Virus record (IMG/VR): IMGVR_UViG_3300031997_000044
Coordinates: 1-30,321 of that record
DNA length: 30,321 nucleotides
Direction: 5' to 3' (one strand)
From: a virus
In this document: positions 16,703 to 23,971 of the stretch, one piece after another
Numbering within the stretch: position 1 is the stretch's first letter
How the letters are laid out: the number at the start of each line of letters is the position of its first letter
Translations under genes and position numbers: made by a program
The notes under the pieces: generated by a model
What the model was told of the DNA's origin: nothing
The model's database searches: none
The model's input: only the letters and a program-made list of their open reading frames with translations

Positions 16703-16999
16703 TTACTTGCAGAGTCCTCGAATCAGCACACAGACATCCTGCAAATCACGCTGGATTGACCAGCGGCTCACTCCCAGAATATAGGCCACGTCTTCCTGGG
16801 TAAGGTGTTCTGCATAGAGCAGTATTACGACGGCGCGACAGCGCCATGGCAACGCATCCAGAAACTCACGCAACGGATGGGGGTATTCCGGCACCCCCCG
16901 GGCGAGTTGCGCCTTGAGCCAATCACGTGCATCGCTCGGCGCTTCCGGCGGCGTAGCCAGGTAATCGCCGCCAGCGCCCTGCGGGCGCGTGTCAGTCAT
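16703..16999 (-). CDS. Sigma-region-4-like/late-transcription regulator
   Basis: The ATG at 16999 (AAGGAAAG upstream; 98 residues) overlaps the previous gene by 8 nt. The C-terminal half is a sigma-70 region-4-type helix-turn-helix: 'LDALPWRCRAVVILLYAEHLTQEDVAYILGVSRWSIQRDLQDV' with the HTH at about residues 66-90. The N-terminus is Pro/Ala-rich and looks unstructured. Its place just before the packaging genes is that of ArpU/RinA-type late activators in many siphoviruses. An activator of late genes is inferred; a DNA-binding packaging helper is an alternative. Confidence 0.7.
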   Translation of the reverse strand: MTDTRPQGAGGDYLATPPEAPSDARDWLKAQLARGVPEYPHPLREFLDALPWRCRAVVILLYAEHLTQEDVAYILGVSRWSIQRDLQDVCVLIRGLCK

Positions 17000-17132
17000 C
17001 GCACTTTCCTTTGGTCCAGAAGTATTCACGGGCACCGAAGTTTGTGTCCCAATTCCAGACCAACTCATACCCAGTCAGGCGCAGGATAAGACGATGCACC
17101 CAGATGGGCATGGCATAGATCAAGCGATTCAT
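16992..17132 (-). CDS. Small aromatic-rich protein (46 residues)
   Basis: The ATG at 17132 is preceded by GGGGGATGAG. The product has an amphipathic N-terminal helix ('MNRLIYAMPIWVHRLILRLTG') and a polar, Trp/Phe-rich C-terminus ending 'GKCDD'. A peripheral membrane association is possible. It overlaps the sigma-like gene and follows the 40-residue membrane protein by one base. Not recognised as a known family. Confidence 0.5.
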   Translation of the reverse strand: MNRLIYAMPIWVHRLILRLTGYELVWNWDTNFGAREYFWTKGKCDD

Positions 17133-17133
17133 C

Positions 17134-17256
17134 TCATCCCCCATGTAATGAACACTGGATAGCGTGCCACAGCTCAAAGACAATGATCAGCATGACCGGA
17201 TACGCCAACGCGATCAGCGCCAGGCGCAGGGCGAGGGCGATCACTCTGCCCACCAT
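17134..17256 (-). CDS. Tiny transmembrane protein (40 residues)
   Basis: Start ATG at 17256 behind GAGAGTGAGAG, stop TGA at 17134-17136. The sequence from residue 3 to about 27 is a single hydrophobic helix ('RVIALALRLALIALAYPVML'), followed by a short polar/aromatic tail ('FELWHAIQCSLHGG'). It lies in a chain of overlapping small genes. Function unknown; a small membrane effector or regulatory peptide is possible. Confidence 0.55.
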   Translation of the reverse strand: MVGRVIALALRLALIALAYPVMLIIVFELWHAIQCSLHGG

Positions 17257-17369
17257 CTCTCACTCTCATCATCTGCCCGTGACGCCATCGCCATCAGCGA
17301 CATGAGCAGCGCGCCGAATAGGAACCCGGCCAGCGCCGCCGCGATCACCCAGCCGATGTGGACTGTCAT
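17241..17369 (-). CDS. DUF3789-like small membrane protein (42 residues)
   Basis: ATG at 17369 follows AGGGAGGAACC and overlaps the previous gene's stop (ATGA); it overlaps the next gene by 16 nt. One transmembrane helix spans about residues 5-29 ('GWVIAAALAGFLFGALLMSL'), followed by 'MASRADDESE'. This helix-then-acidic layout is that of the DUF3789 phage family ('GF..G...G...M.L...A...D'). Function of that family is unknown. Confidence 0.6.
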   Translation of the reverse strand: MTVHIGWVIAAALAGFLFGALLMSLMAMASRADDESERWWAE

Positions 17370-17785
17370 GGTTCCTCCCTTCGCGCCATTTCCAGCGCGG
17401 CAACATGGGTTGCACTGGTAGTCTGGTAGGGAATTGTGGCTTCCCCAGACAGGGCAAGAAGTGTCTCCAACTCCGCCACCCGCGCCTTGAGTCGCTCAAT
17501 CTCTGCCCCGTCCTCATCCATCATCTCTTCGTAGTACCCTGCCACCCACTGTATCTGATTCAGCAGAGTTGGGCCGTAGTCATCGGTGTACTTTGGCGGC
17601 GATCCTGGCGAGTGCGGGTCAAGGAAGTAGTTCATGGCTTCAGCTGTGTTTTTCCGCTCAGCCCGCAACGCGGCGACGAGGTCGGCGATACACTGCAATC
17701 CGACCATGTGAGCATGCCCTTCAAGTTGCCCCCGTTCCGCAACGGCAATCAAGCCATGATGTTTCTCCAACGGATCTTCGGTCAC
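17366..17785 (-). CDS. Hypothetical coiled-coil protein
   Basis: This 139-residue protein starts with GTG overlapping the stop of the zinc-ribbon gene (GTGA), behind AAGGAGG. It has an N-terminal His-containing part ('EKHHGLIAVAERGQLEGHAHMV'), a helical middle and a C-terminal coiled coil ('EDGAEIERLKARVAELETLLALSG'). This coiled-coil ending recurs in many phage early hypothetical proteins. Not recognised further. Confidence 0.65.
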   Translation of the reverse strand: MTEDPLEKHHGLIAVAERGQLEGHAHMVGLQCIADLVAALRAERKNTAEAMNYFLDPHSPGSPPKYTDDYGPTLLNQIQWVAGYYEEMMDEDGAEIERLKARVAELETLLALSGEATIPYQTTSATHVAALEMARREEP

Positions 17786-17970
17786 AGCGCCTCCTTCACA
17801 TTCTCAAGATGCCCGCAATACTCACAGTACCATTGTCTCTCAATCCATGTTTCAGTCATGCCCTCAGTAACCGCTTTCTGTTGCGTCCGAGCGTGACACT
17901 TCGAGCACCAGCGTACCGCCATCCCGTGAATCCTTGCTACAACATGCGACGCGGTAGACTGATCACTCAC
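17782..17970 (-). CDS. Small zinc-ribbon protein
   Basis: The 62-residue product carries two CxxC pairs: 'CSKC' at about residues 22-25 and 'CEYC' at about 49-52. This is a classic zinc ribbon. GTG start with GGAGGAGAC. It is the fifth member of a set of tiny Cys-pair proteins in this genome (others at 24.1-25.2 kb). A regulatory nucleic-acid or protein-binding role is inferred. Confidence 0.65.
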   Translation of the reverse strand: MSDQSTASHVVARIHGMAVRWCSKCHARTQQKAVTEGMTETWIERQWYCEYCGHLENVKEAL

Positions 17971-18752
17971 GTCTCCTCCTTCGGCTCAACCGGCTCGCTA
18001 TGGATTGCAGTCACCAGCGCGTGCCAATAAGCAACTGACATATCGGTGAGCATCCCCTTTCGCTCATCCCGTGCAGAGCACGCCTCCCTCACCCGCCGCT
18101 GCCAGGCGAGCAGGCCCTCCGACTCTTTCAGCGCCTCGTTCTCCCTCTCGCGCAGGTTGACGATGGTAGCGCTGTGTTTCAGCACCTGCGCCTGGGTGGC
18201 CTCGCACACCCCCTGTACCCGCGCCAGTTCGGTGGAGAGGCGTAGTACATCCTGTCGCAGCTCAGCCACCTTTTGCAGCGCCGTGTTACGCTCGGATACT
18301 GCGCTCTCGTGGTAGACCTTCTCCTTGGTAAGCGTCGAGTCAAGACGGATGTTCTCGGCCACGATATTCTTGAGTTCCCTGGAGGCGTTGTAGTCCTTGC
18401 CACGCCATAAACACACGCCCTTGTTGGCCTCGTACAAAGCAGTCTTGAGTTTCTCAATCTCTGCCGGGCCAGACTTGTCGAGGTAGCTGAAGCGAACATC
18501 CATGTCGCGTACCTGCATCTGCAACTTCTCACTCTCATCATTGGCCTGCATGAAGGCTTCGTGCTCCCGACCAACCGCGTCGCGCAGTTCCTCCGCCTTG
18601 TTCAGCGCTGCCGCCGCCCCACTCGCAGGGCCGGCGAGAGCGTTCTGTATCCGCTCCGTTTTTAGCGCCAAGTCTGTATCAATGTAATAGCCCTTGTAAG
18701 CCCTTGCCTCCTTACGCCACTTCCGCGCCCGCCGCCTCCACTTATTCGTCAT
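17967..18752 (-). CDS. Long coiled-coil protein
   Basis: This 261-residue protein starts with a very basic helix ('KWRRRARKWRKEARAYKGYYID') and is then a nearly continuous coiled coil ('TLTKEKVYHESAVSERNTALQKVAELRQDVLRLSTELARVQ', 'VNLRERENEALKESEGLLAWQRRVREACSARDERKGMLTDM'). ATG preceded by AAGGGGAGGG. No known domain. The basic N-terminus might bind nucleic acid or membrane; function unknown. Confidence 0.65.
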   Translation of the reverse strand: MTNKWRRRARKWRKEARAYKGYYIDTDLALKTERIQNALAGPASGAAAALNKAEELRDAVGREHEAFMQANDESEKLQMQVRDMDVRFSYLDKSGPAEIEKLKTALYEANKGVCLWRGKDYNASRELKNIVAENIRLDSTLTKEKVYHESAVSERNTALQKVAELRQDVLRLSTELARVQGVCEATQAQVLKHSATIVNLRERENEALKESEGLLAWQRRVREACSARDERKGMLTDMSVAYWHALVTAIHSEPVEPKEET

Positions 18753-18939
18753 CCCTCCCCTTCCTTGGCTGCAATTCGTACCGCGAGAAGAGCAGTTTTC
18801 TGCCGTCTGGCGTCATCACTCGTATGCCATCATGATCTGACCCCAGAATCGATCTGAGAATGGGTCGGTGAATGCGCCTGACCACTTTGCCTTTATATAT
18901 CTTGTATCCTGAGAACCATGTTTCTGAGACGTAGTACAT
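18742..18939 (-). CDS. Small basic hypothetical protein (65 residues)
   Basis: ATG at 18939 lies behind GGAGAAGGAAACACG, and the gene overlaps the coiled-coil gene by 11 nt. The sequence is basic and beta-like ('YKIYKGKVVRRIHRPILRS', 'DGIRVMTPDGRKLLFSRYELQPRKGRDDE'). Not recognised. The alternative frame at 18816-19016 overlaps it and is less protein-like. Confidence 0.55.
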   Translation of the reverse strand: MYYVSETWFSGYKIYKGKVVRRIHRPILRSILGSDHDGIRVMTPDGRKLLFSRYELQPRKGRDDE

Positions 18940-18963
18940 CGTGTTTCCTTCTCCTCAGCCTCT

Positions 18964-18995
18964 GCCCAGGGCGTCGTGGCTTGCCCACCCTGGGC
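18964..18995. repeat. Inverted repeat in the gap upstream of the small basic gene
   Basis: The 116-nt gap at 18940-19055 contains GCCCAGGG (18964-18971) and CCCTGGGC (18988-18995), perfect 8-bp arms with a 16-nt loop. No U-tract follows on either strand. It could be a weak attenuator or an operator; nothing else was seen in the gap except a 7-codon leader-like frame. Confidence 0.35.
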
Positions 18996-19055
18996 TCGGC
19001 TTGTGTTTGTCCCCAACCCCTCAGATCCCCGTTGGCGCTGGCATCACCCCCTCTC

Positions 19056-19790
19056 TTAAAGCGAGCATATACAGGGCCGATACTCTAGCAGGCTATCCAT
19101 CTCATCATCGCCAAGGAACGCGCCCTGGTCTCTGAACTGAACCTCCAGCTCGCGCAGGGTGAAATCCCGATGGATACTCGACCTTATCCCCCGCCGTTCA
19201 GTGGCCGCCTCTTCGAGGCGTGCGGCTCGCTCAAATAAGTCAGGGTGCCGCCGGTAGAGTTCATGCCATTGGCGTTTGCCCATAAAAGGGCATATCCAGC
19301 ACCCCGATTTCTGGGGCACGTCCAGTCCCTCAGCCTGGATGATCTTGATGCAGCCCTTGCGGTCTATGCCCCGGTCAATCAGCGGGCAGGCGCGCCCTTT
19401 CTGCCGGTGCGCCTCATCAGCGGCCATGCCGACGAGTTGCGTTGGGTTTCCGTTGGCAGCGCACCAGTGATCCAGCACATCCGTTTTCCAGCCGGCGGTG
19501 CACCATCTCTGTGCCGGGAATGGCGTCACCCGATAGTGCTCGCAGTATTCGATAAGCGTCCGTGGATCGCGCCCTGGTCCCAGGGCGCGATAGTCTGCGC
19601 CCAAGATGGTAACGGCCAGGCCACGGGGGGCCAGCCACTCGCGCTCGAAGTAGGTCAGATAGCAGTATGTTTCTGGCCACTCAACCCCAGGATCGGACAT
19701 GACAATAGGACCACTCCAACCCTGGTTTACCAACATGATCGTCATGGCGGTGGAGTTGACGCCGGCGCCAAAGGAGATGAGCTCACTCAT
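19056..19790 (-). CDS. PAPS-reductase-like PP-loop protein
   Basis: The ATG at 19790 (244 residues) overlaps the end of the nuclease gene (AATGA), with GAGG upstream. The adenine nucleotide alpha-hydrolase PP-loop is 'FGAGVNST' at residues 7-14. It is followed by 'SDPGVEWPETYCYL', 'RWCT' at 95-98, 'GMAADEAHR' and a 'CWIC' pair at 164-167, with a C-terminal 'CICSL'. This is the phosphoadenosine phosphosulfate reductase family as carried by phages, related to DndC. Members activate substrates through AMP or handle sulfur; the ECGLH motif of true reductases is absent. A role in DNA or tRNA modification, or in sulfur metabolism, is inferred. Confidence 0.8.
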   Translation of the reverse strand: MSELISFGAGVNSTAMTIMLVNQGWSGPIVMSDPGVEWPETYCYLTYFEREWLAPRGLAVTILGADYRALGPGRDPRTLIEYCEHYRVTPFPAQRWCTAGWKTDVLDHWCAANGNPTQLVGMAADEAHRQKGRACPLIDRGIDRKGCIKIIQAEGLDVPQKSGCWICPFMGKRQWHELYRRHPDLFERAARLEEAATERRGIRSSIHRDFTLRELEVQFRDQGAFLGDDEMDSLLEYRPCICSL

Positions 19791-20055
19791 TGACGATCCT
19801 CTCCACGTCCTCGAGCCGGTACACCGTCCTGTACTCACCGGGGTACGCCATCGAGAACTTGGCCTCCGCATCCGTCAGCACACCCCCCGGCGACTTGACC
19901 TCTACCAGCACCACGCGGCCCCGAGGCGAACAGACCAGCCAGTCCACGAAACCTCCCCCAAGATCCGCGGTGTCAAAGGCGAACCACCCTGCCATGCGGA
20001 AGCGCTTGCCGACGTCGCGGTGCAGTAGGTCCCTGCGCCCATGGATATGTACCAT
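19783..20055 (-). CDS. VRR-NUC-type PD-(D/E)XK nuclease
   Basis: This 90-residue protein fits the size of stand-alone phage VRR-NUC nucleases. The catalytic core is visible: 'GGFVDWLV' (Asp), then 'VVLVEVKSPGGVLTDAEAKF' with the E-x-K pair and the family's 'L...Q/E..F' helix. VRR-NUC enzymes cut branched DNA such as replication and recombination intermediates. It overlaps the PP-loop gene by 8 nt, so the two are translationally coupled. Confidence 0.85.
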   Translation of the reverse strand: MVHIHGRRDLLHRDVGKRFRMAGWFAFDTADLGGGFVDWLVCSPRGRVVLVEVKSPGGVLTDAEAKFSMAYPGEYRTVYRLEDVERIVNE

Positions 20056-20059
20056 ACTC

Positions 20060-20245
20060 TCACCACACCCTGAATCGGATCGACTTCACGGCGTCCTGAT
20101 AGGAGCAGTTGGTAGCCTCGATCATTCTGGCGATCCTCACCAGTTCTGCGGTCGTCAGCTCCAACGCCCGCTGCACTTCTGGTCTGACAGCGGCGCCGCA
20201 TCTGCGCTCGCGCATCACATCGCTCAACCCGCGTGGTCGTCTCAT
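20060..20245 (-). CDS. Small helical hypothetical protein (61 residues)
   Basis: The ATG at 20245 overlaps the preceding stop (ATGA); an in-frame GTG at 20254 with a better spaced GAGG is the alternative. The product is basic at the N-terminus ('MRRPRGLSDVMRERRCG') and helical after ('VQRALELTTAELVRIARMIEATNCSYQDAVKSIRF'), resembling small DNA-binding helical bundles. Not recognised. Confidence 0.5.
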   Translation of the reverse strand: MRRPRGLSDVMRERRCGAAVRPEVQRALELTTAELVRIARMIEATNCSYQDAVKSIRFRVW

Positions 20246-20844
20246 TCTCCGCACGTCTGCCTCCTCAGCGCATCGTTTCCCGTCTCGAAGAACTCGCACG
20301 CCGGTTTTTCAGGCCACGGGTCTGGGTCGTAGTGGCACTCGCCGGCTAGTGGGCCATACTCTACCCGCAGGCCGCAATCTCCACACGTGGCCTCCACCCG
20401 CCCCAGCCTGCCGTCGGGATCCTGTGCGGCCAGGCGCTCACGCAGCGCCTCGTTCTCCGTCTCCAGCTCGGTGATGCACGCCAGCGCCGTGGCTAGCCTC
20501 ACATCATGCGCCTGCCCGGAGGCGTGTTCCATACCCTGCATCCACACGCGGAGGGCATCATCTGTGGTGACTGCACTCCCAGCCAGCCGCTCCTGCGCGG
20601 CCAGGCGCTCACGCAACTCAGCGATCTCGGCGGTTAGATCGCGGATGTGCAAGTCACGGCACTCCGTATCCGCACATACCTCGTTCTCACGCAGGCGGCG
20701 CACCTCGGCGGCGAGGTCGCGGATGGCCATATACTTCGCGTCACCGACTGTTGTGCGGTGATCCGGCTCAGCGGGAAAGTCCGCACCCTCTGCAAAGGCT
20801 ATCTCGTCACCCCACTTCACCAGGATGTCGGTGTCGTCGGTCAT
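20242..20844 (-). CDS. Coiled-coil protein with Cys pair
   Basis: This 200-residue protein contains two coiled-coil segments, each ending in the near-identical 'LRERLAAQ' (about residues 77-84 and 132-139). A 'CGDCG' pair and an acidic/aromatic region ('ECHYDPDPWPEKPACEFFETG') follow near the C-terminus and could hold one zinc. ATG preceded by AAGGAGGCACACCC. It is the first gene after the GTTGC repeat region. Function unknown. Confidence 0.65.
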   Translation of the reverse strand: MTDDTDILVKWGDEIAFAEGADFPAEPDHRTTVGDAKYMAIRDLAAEVRRLRENEVCADTECRDLHIRDLTAEIAELRERLAAQERLAGSAVTTDDALRVWMQGMEHASGQAHDVRLATALACITELETENEALRERLAAQDPDGRLGRVEATCGDCGLRVEYGPLAGECHYDPDPWPEKPACEFFETGNDALRRQTCGE

Positions 20845-20882
20845 GGGTGTGCCTCCTTAGTGGCGTGACTTCGCATAATCAT

Positions 20883-20996
20883 GTTGCCCCCCCCCTCAAA
20901 GGTAATGCAACATGGCAACAATGCAACACTTCTGACATAATGTGTTGTATCTGTTGCCCATGTTGCATTGTTGCCTTCGTTGCCTTCGTTGCCTTA
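20883..20996. repeat. GTTGC repeat cluster with 15-bp inverted repeat (possible origin or operator)
   Basis: The 164-nt gap 20845-21008 holds nine copies of the pentamer GTTGC: six on plus (20883, 20953, 20962, 20970, 20979, 20988) and three on minus (20907, 20915, 20923). Three are in tandem 9-mers GTTGCCTTC (20970-20996). GGCAACAATGCAACA (20914-20928) and TGTTGCATTGTTGCC (20961-20975) are perfect inverted arms with a 32-nt AT-richer centre. A run of nine C lies at 20887-20895. The cluster lies directly next to the helicase gene, as replication origins with iterons often do; a binding site for a phage repressor is the alternative. Confidence 0.5.
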
Positions 20997-21008
20997 CCTC
21001 TGTACTTT

Positions 21009-22067
21009 TCAATCACTGGGCAGAACATAGTCATCCTCATCTCTATCAAGGAGGCCACCGGCGACCAGTTCCTGAAGCATCTTGTAGACAGTCCCCCGGT
21101 TTCGGTCCATTGCCTCGGCAATCTCAGCACAGCTCGCCCGCTTCAGATCCGCCACCACCTCGAGTATCTCACTGCGTGACTTGGTGACTTTCACCATATC
21201 GCTATCGCCTTCCGACTGCCAGCATTGCGTTACCCGGTCGTGCGTCAGCACCAGGCGCCGCTCGTCTACGTCTCTGCCGGTAACGGCAAGTATTGCGCCT
21301 GGCTTCCCGTTCAGGCGGTATAGACCCCAAATGCAGTCACAGATAGCAGCCTTCGCCGTGCTGCCAAGTATGTTGATCACCGGATCAAAGTAATCCTCAT
21401 CTGCCTTGCCAAACGGGTTGGCCCCGCCCATCTTGTTATGATGGTCAAGGATGAGGATCGCCGCGCCCAGGTTGATCGCCTCCTGCTGTAGCGGGCCCAA
21501 CGCTGCTGTCACCTGGCTCACGTCGTTCTGGTCGCCAGTGAATAGCCGCGAGAGAGTGTCCACCACCACCAGTCTGTAACCTGTCACGCGGATGGCCTCG
21601 ATAAGCCGGGCCGTGCCGCCCTTGTTGAGTGCCCCGATATTGCGCGCCCCGCGTGCGCCAATGAACTCAGCTACGCCCTTGCCCGCTGGCCACATCTGCG
21701 CCTTCATCCTCTGTTGCAGGCGACGCGGGCTGTCCTCCAGGGCCAGGTAGAGAACGGGCGCAGGCTCAACACCCACGCCCAGAAAGTTACCCCCTGTACA
21801 GACTGCTTGCGCCAGTTGCAAGCCGAGCCAACTCTTTCCCACTTTCGGCTTGCCCGCCAGGTAGCACAGTCCCACTGGCAGTATCCCCGGCACCAACCAC
21901 GGCGGCTCAGGCCAGTCTTTCAGTAGCAGGTCATTGGCGCAGATCGTCGGCAGCGGAAATGATAACTTGGGCAACTCGTGCGCCTGCCCGTTGCCACCAT
22001 CCGCTACCGCGAGATCCTCCTCCGGTGGCGCTTCGTCGTTGTCGCTCAGCCACAACTCATTTTCCAC
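21009..22067 (-). CDS. RepA-like AAA ATPase/replicative helicase with winged-helix end
   Basis: This 352-residue protein starts with GTG behind GAGGAG and overlaps the gene before it by 11 nt. The RecA-like core has Walker A 'GKPKVGKS' near residues 72-79, Walker B 'RLVVVD' near 165-170 ('LVVVDTLSRLFTGD') and 'ILILDHHNK', typical of RepA/AAA_25 hexameric helicases of the DnaB/RadA group. The last 50 residues form a winged helix ('CAEIAEAMDRNRGTVYKMLQELVAGGLLDRDEDDYVL'), suggesting DNA binding. It probably unwinds phage DNA at the origin. Confidence 0.85.
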   Translation of the reverse strand: MENELWLSDNDEAPPEEDLAVADGGNGQAHELPKLSFPLPTICANDLLLKDWPEPPWLVPGILPVGLCYLAGKPKVGKSWLGLQLAQAVCTGGNFLGVGVEPAPVLYLALEDSPRRLQQRMKAQMWPAGKGVAEFIGARGARNIGALNKGGTARLIEAIRVTGYRLVVVDTLSRLFTGDQNDVSQVTAALGPLQQEAINLGAAILILDHHNKMGGANPFGKADEDYFDPVINILGSTAKAAICDCIWGLYRLNGKPGAILAVTGRDVDERRLVLTHDRVTQCWQSEGDSDMVKVTKSRSEILEVVADLKRASCAEIAEAMDRNRGTVYKMLQELVAGGLLDRDEDDYVLPSD

Positions 22068-22377
22068 GCCGGCGCTCCTCTGCCACTACTGCCTCTAGCC
22101 GTTCCCAAACCCACCCGGTACGGTCATCTCCCCAGGCGGCCACGAACTCGGCGCGCTGGCGCTCCCGCCAGATGTCACGACGGGTCATCTCCTTGAGGTC
22201 GGCGTGAGCCAGACGCAGATCCTCGTGCTCATTGAGGTGCTGCCGTGGCATGAAGGCGCGCTCTGCCATTGCGCCGAGGTAGTCCATGCCGAGTTTGGCG
22301 TCGGGGAGCTGGTCGTCGCCGACCAGGCCGAGGCGCTCCATCAGGTCGAGGAAGCGGCGTTGTTTGAGTTGACTCAT
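22057..22377 (-). CDS. Hypothetical protein next to the helicase
   Basis: This 106-residue charged, helical protein has the ATG preceded by GAGGTGATTT. Features are 'KQRRFLDLMERLGLVGDDQLPDAKLGMDYLG' and 'DIWRERQRAEFVAAWGDDRTGWVWERLEAVVAEERRRGK'. No known domain is recognised. Coupling with the helicase (11-nt overlap) suggests a helicase loader or accessory factor; this is inference only. Confidence 0.6.
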   Translation of the reverse strand: MSQLKQRRFLDLMERLGLVGDDQLPDAKLGMDYLGAMAERAFMPRQHLNEHEDLRLAHADLKEMTRRDIWRERQRAEFVAAWGDDRTGWVWERLEAVVAEERRRGK

Positions 22378-22385
22378 AAATCACC

Positions 22386-22979
22386 TCAGAATGGGATCTC
22401 TTCGTCATCCGGCAAATCGTAGATCGTGAATATGCCCTTGCAGTAGTCCCAGGGAATGAGTACAACCAATGTGCTCTTGATGCTGTCTGTGTTGATCCAT
22501 CTGGGATTCGCGCCAGCGCGCTCCTCGCGGGTATACCTCTGGAATGCGCCGCGCAGGTCGTCGGCTCGGCATTGGTAGATTTTGTTTGGCGTTGGAGCAT
22601 AGTAAAAGAAGTATGTCGCCGGGCTGCGTAGAGACCATCCCAACGCGCCGGCCTTCTCTGGTACGCAGGTATGATTGATGCGCAGAATCTCAAAGAGGAC
22701 GTTTCCGCTATTGCCCAGGTACACGTCCGACTTGATTTCCGCTAAGGGCACCCGTCCGTCGCGAGTATAGAGGGCGCAATCCACATCGGCCTCGTGCATC
22801 ACCCGCAATTCGCGCAAGTCCTCAACGCCGACGATCTCGGGGCGTTCGCGCAGGAAGCCCAGGACGATCTCTTCCGCCTTCCGTCCGGCTTTCATATAGT
22901 CGCCGTTGTAGCTTCGCGTCTTCGTTTCGCCCGTAGGAACAGCCCTGATGATGGGAATGTTATGCATCTGGAAGCTCAT
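22386..22979 (-). CDS. Putative PD-(D/E)XK nuclease
   Basis: The ATG at 22979 (197 residues) overlaps the methyltransferase gene by 20 nt; its ribosome site is weak. Catalytic-type residues are visible: 'AGRKAEE' (first Glu), 'HEADVDCALYT' (Asp), and 'VPLAEIKSD' (E-x-K). This pattern is that of the PD-(D/E)XK superfamily. The rest ('ILRINHTCVPEKAGALGWSLRSPATYFFYYAP', then 'STLVVLIPWDYCKG') fits the core strands and helices of such enzymes. Following a methyltransferase by direct coupling, it could be a restriction-like partner or a recombination/replication nuclease. Confidence 0.65.
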   Translation of the reverse strand: MSFQMHNIPIIRAVPTGETKTRSYNGDYMKAGRKAEEIVLGFLRERPEIVGVEDLRELRVMHEADVDCALYTRDGRVPLAEIKSDVYLGNSGNVLFEILRINHTCVPEKAGALGWSLRSPATYFFYYAPTPNKIYQCRADDLRGAFQRYTREERAGANPRWINTDSIKSTLVVLIPWDYCKGIFTIYDLPDDEEIPF

Positions 22980-23916
22980 TTCCGAAGGATTCCCATCCCT
23001 CACGACGTTCACGGGCAAACAGTTCGCAGTACGGGCCGTGGTACATGCTCTCAATGATTCCATATACTTCGTGTGGCTTGGCTGAATGAGCGCCAGGGGT
23101 GAACCTCATCACTGATACGGGCCTCTCCAGCGGATGCGGATTGCCTGCTCGTGTCGCAATCAGTAGCAGCTCATGGTGGGTCATCACGAACCAGCCCATA
23201 CCGGGAGCGCGCCCCTTGTCCCATACCATGCTGGCCTTATACTCAAATCCCCAGGCGTCGATCACGGCCACAGCATCGGGCAACAGCGGCGAGGTGGCCC
23301 ACATAAAAAGCACTGTTTGGTCGTTGCATAGGTCTGACACGGGAAGCGCCGCGATCTCTGGGAGCGGCATTGTCGGGTATTGGCTCGCCGCTGATTGGTC
23401 AAATCCGCTGTTGTCGTAGGCCCAGGGGGGATCAGCATAGACTACTGAGAACGTGCCAACAGGAAGGGGAGGGGTCTCGTGCTTGGCCCCAGCCGCTAGC
23501 GCCCTGCGAATGCGGATCACGTCCTGGCGCTCGGTCTCCGGGGTTATCGTGCCATCGCTTAGTAACTCCTCAAGCACGGGGTCTGGCAACTTCGTGAGTT
23601 CGTACAGGGTACTCCAGGACTGGGGCAAAATCGGCACATGTGCCGGATTTGAGAGCGCGGGATTCTGAGAGATTGCCATAAACCGCTCAGCCGTTCCGGA
23701 CCCAAAGGGCAGATCCTCCTCAATCATGGCCATGAACTCACCATGCCTGAGCATCTCTTTGGCGCGTATCAGCATATCGCCAATGTCGAGGATCGCTCCT
23801 ACCGAATCCTGCCACCGCGTCCGTATGGCCTCAGCCCACTGCCAGCGATCCATTTCGCCGGGGGGAAGGATCTCTCCCGTCGCCGTATTCACCAAAGAGA
23901 CTGTTGTTTCCGTCAT
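22960..23916 (-). CDS. MT-A70 family DNA adenine methyltransferase with DUF3102-like N-terminus
   Basis: This 318-residue protein starts at 23916 behind AAGGGGCGGA. The N-terminal 140 residues resemble DUF3102 ('GAILDIGDMLIRAKEMLRHGEFMAMIEEDLPFGSGTAERFMAI'). The C-terminal domain has the MT-A70 catalytic 'VVYADPPWAYDNSG' with DPPW at 162-165, then 'VLFMWATSPLLPDAVAVIDAWGFEYKASMVWDK' and 'SAKPHEVYGIIE'. It would methylate N6 of adenine in DNA; target site unknown. Driven by its own near-consensus promoter at 24064-24092 through a hairpin leader. Confidence 0.88.
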   Translation of the reverse strand: MTETTVSLVNTATGEILPPGEMDRWQWAEAIRTRWQDSVGAILDIGDMLIRAKEMLRHGEFMAMIEEDLPFGSGTAERFMAISQNPALSNPAHVPILPQSWSTLYELTKLPDPVLEELLSDGTITPETERQDVIRIRRALAAGAKHETPPLPVGTFSVVYADPPWAYDNSGFDQSAASQYPTMPLPEIAALPVSDLCNDQTVLFMWATSPLLPDAVAVIDAWGFEYKASMVWDKGRAPGMGWFVMTHHELLLIATRAGNPHPLERPVSVMRFTPGAHSAKPHEVYGIIESMYHGPYCELFARERREGWESFGNELPDA

Positions 23917-23971
23917 TCCGCCCCTTCCGTCATTCCGTCAAGATGCAAAAGCGCCAGGTCGCTGGAAGGGC

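Noticed and set aside
20242-20844. Repeated LRERLAAQ taken as an internal duplication
   Set aside because: The two copies are best explained by similar coiled-coil heptads; flanking sequence does not align.
20879-21130. 83-codon minus-strand frame through the GTTGC repeats
   Set aside because: Its first part overlaps the helicase end in another frame and the rest only translates the repeats (KATKATKAT), so the region is taken as noncoding.
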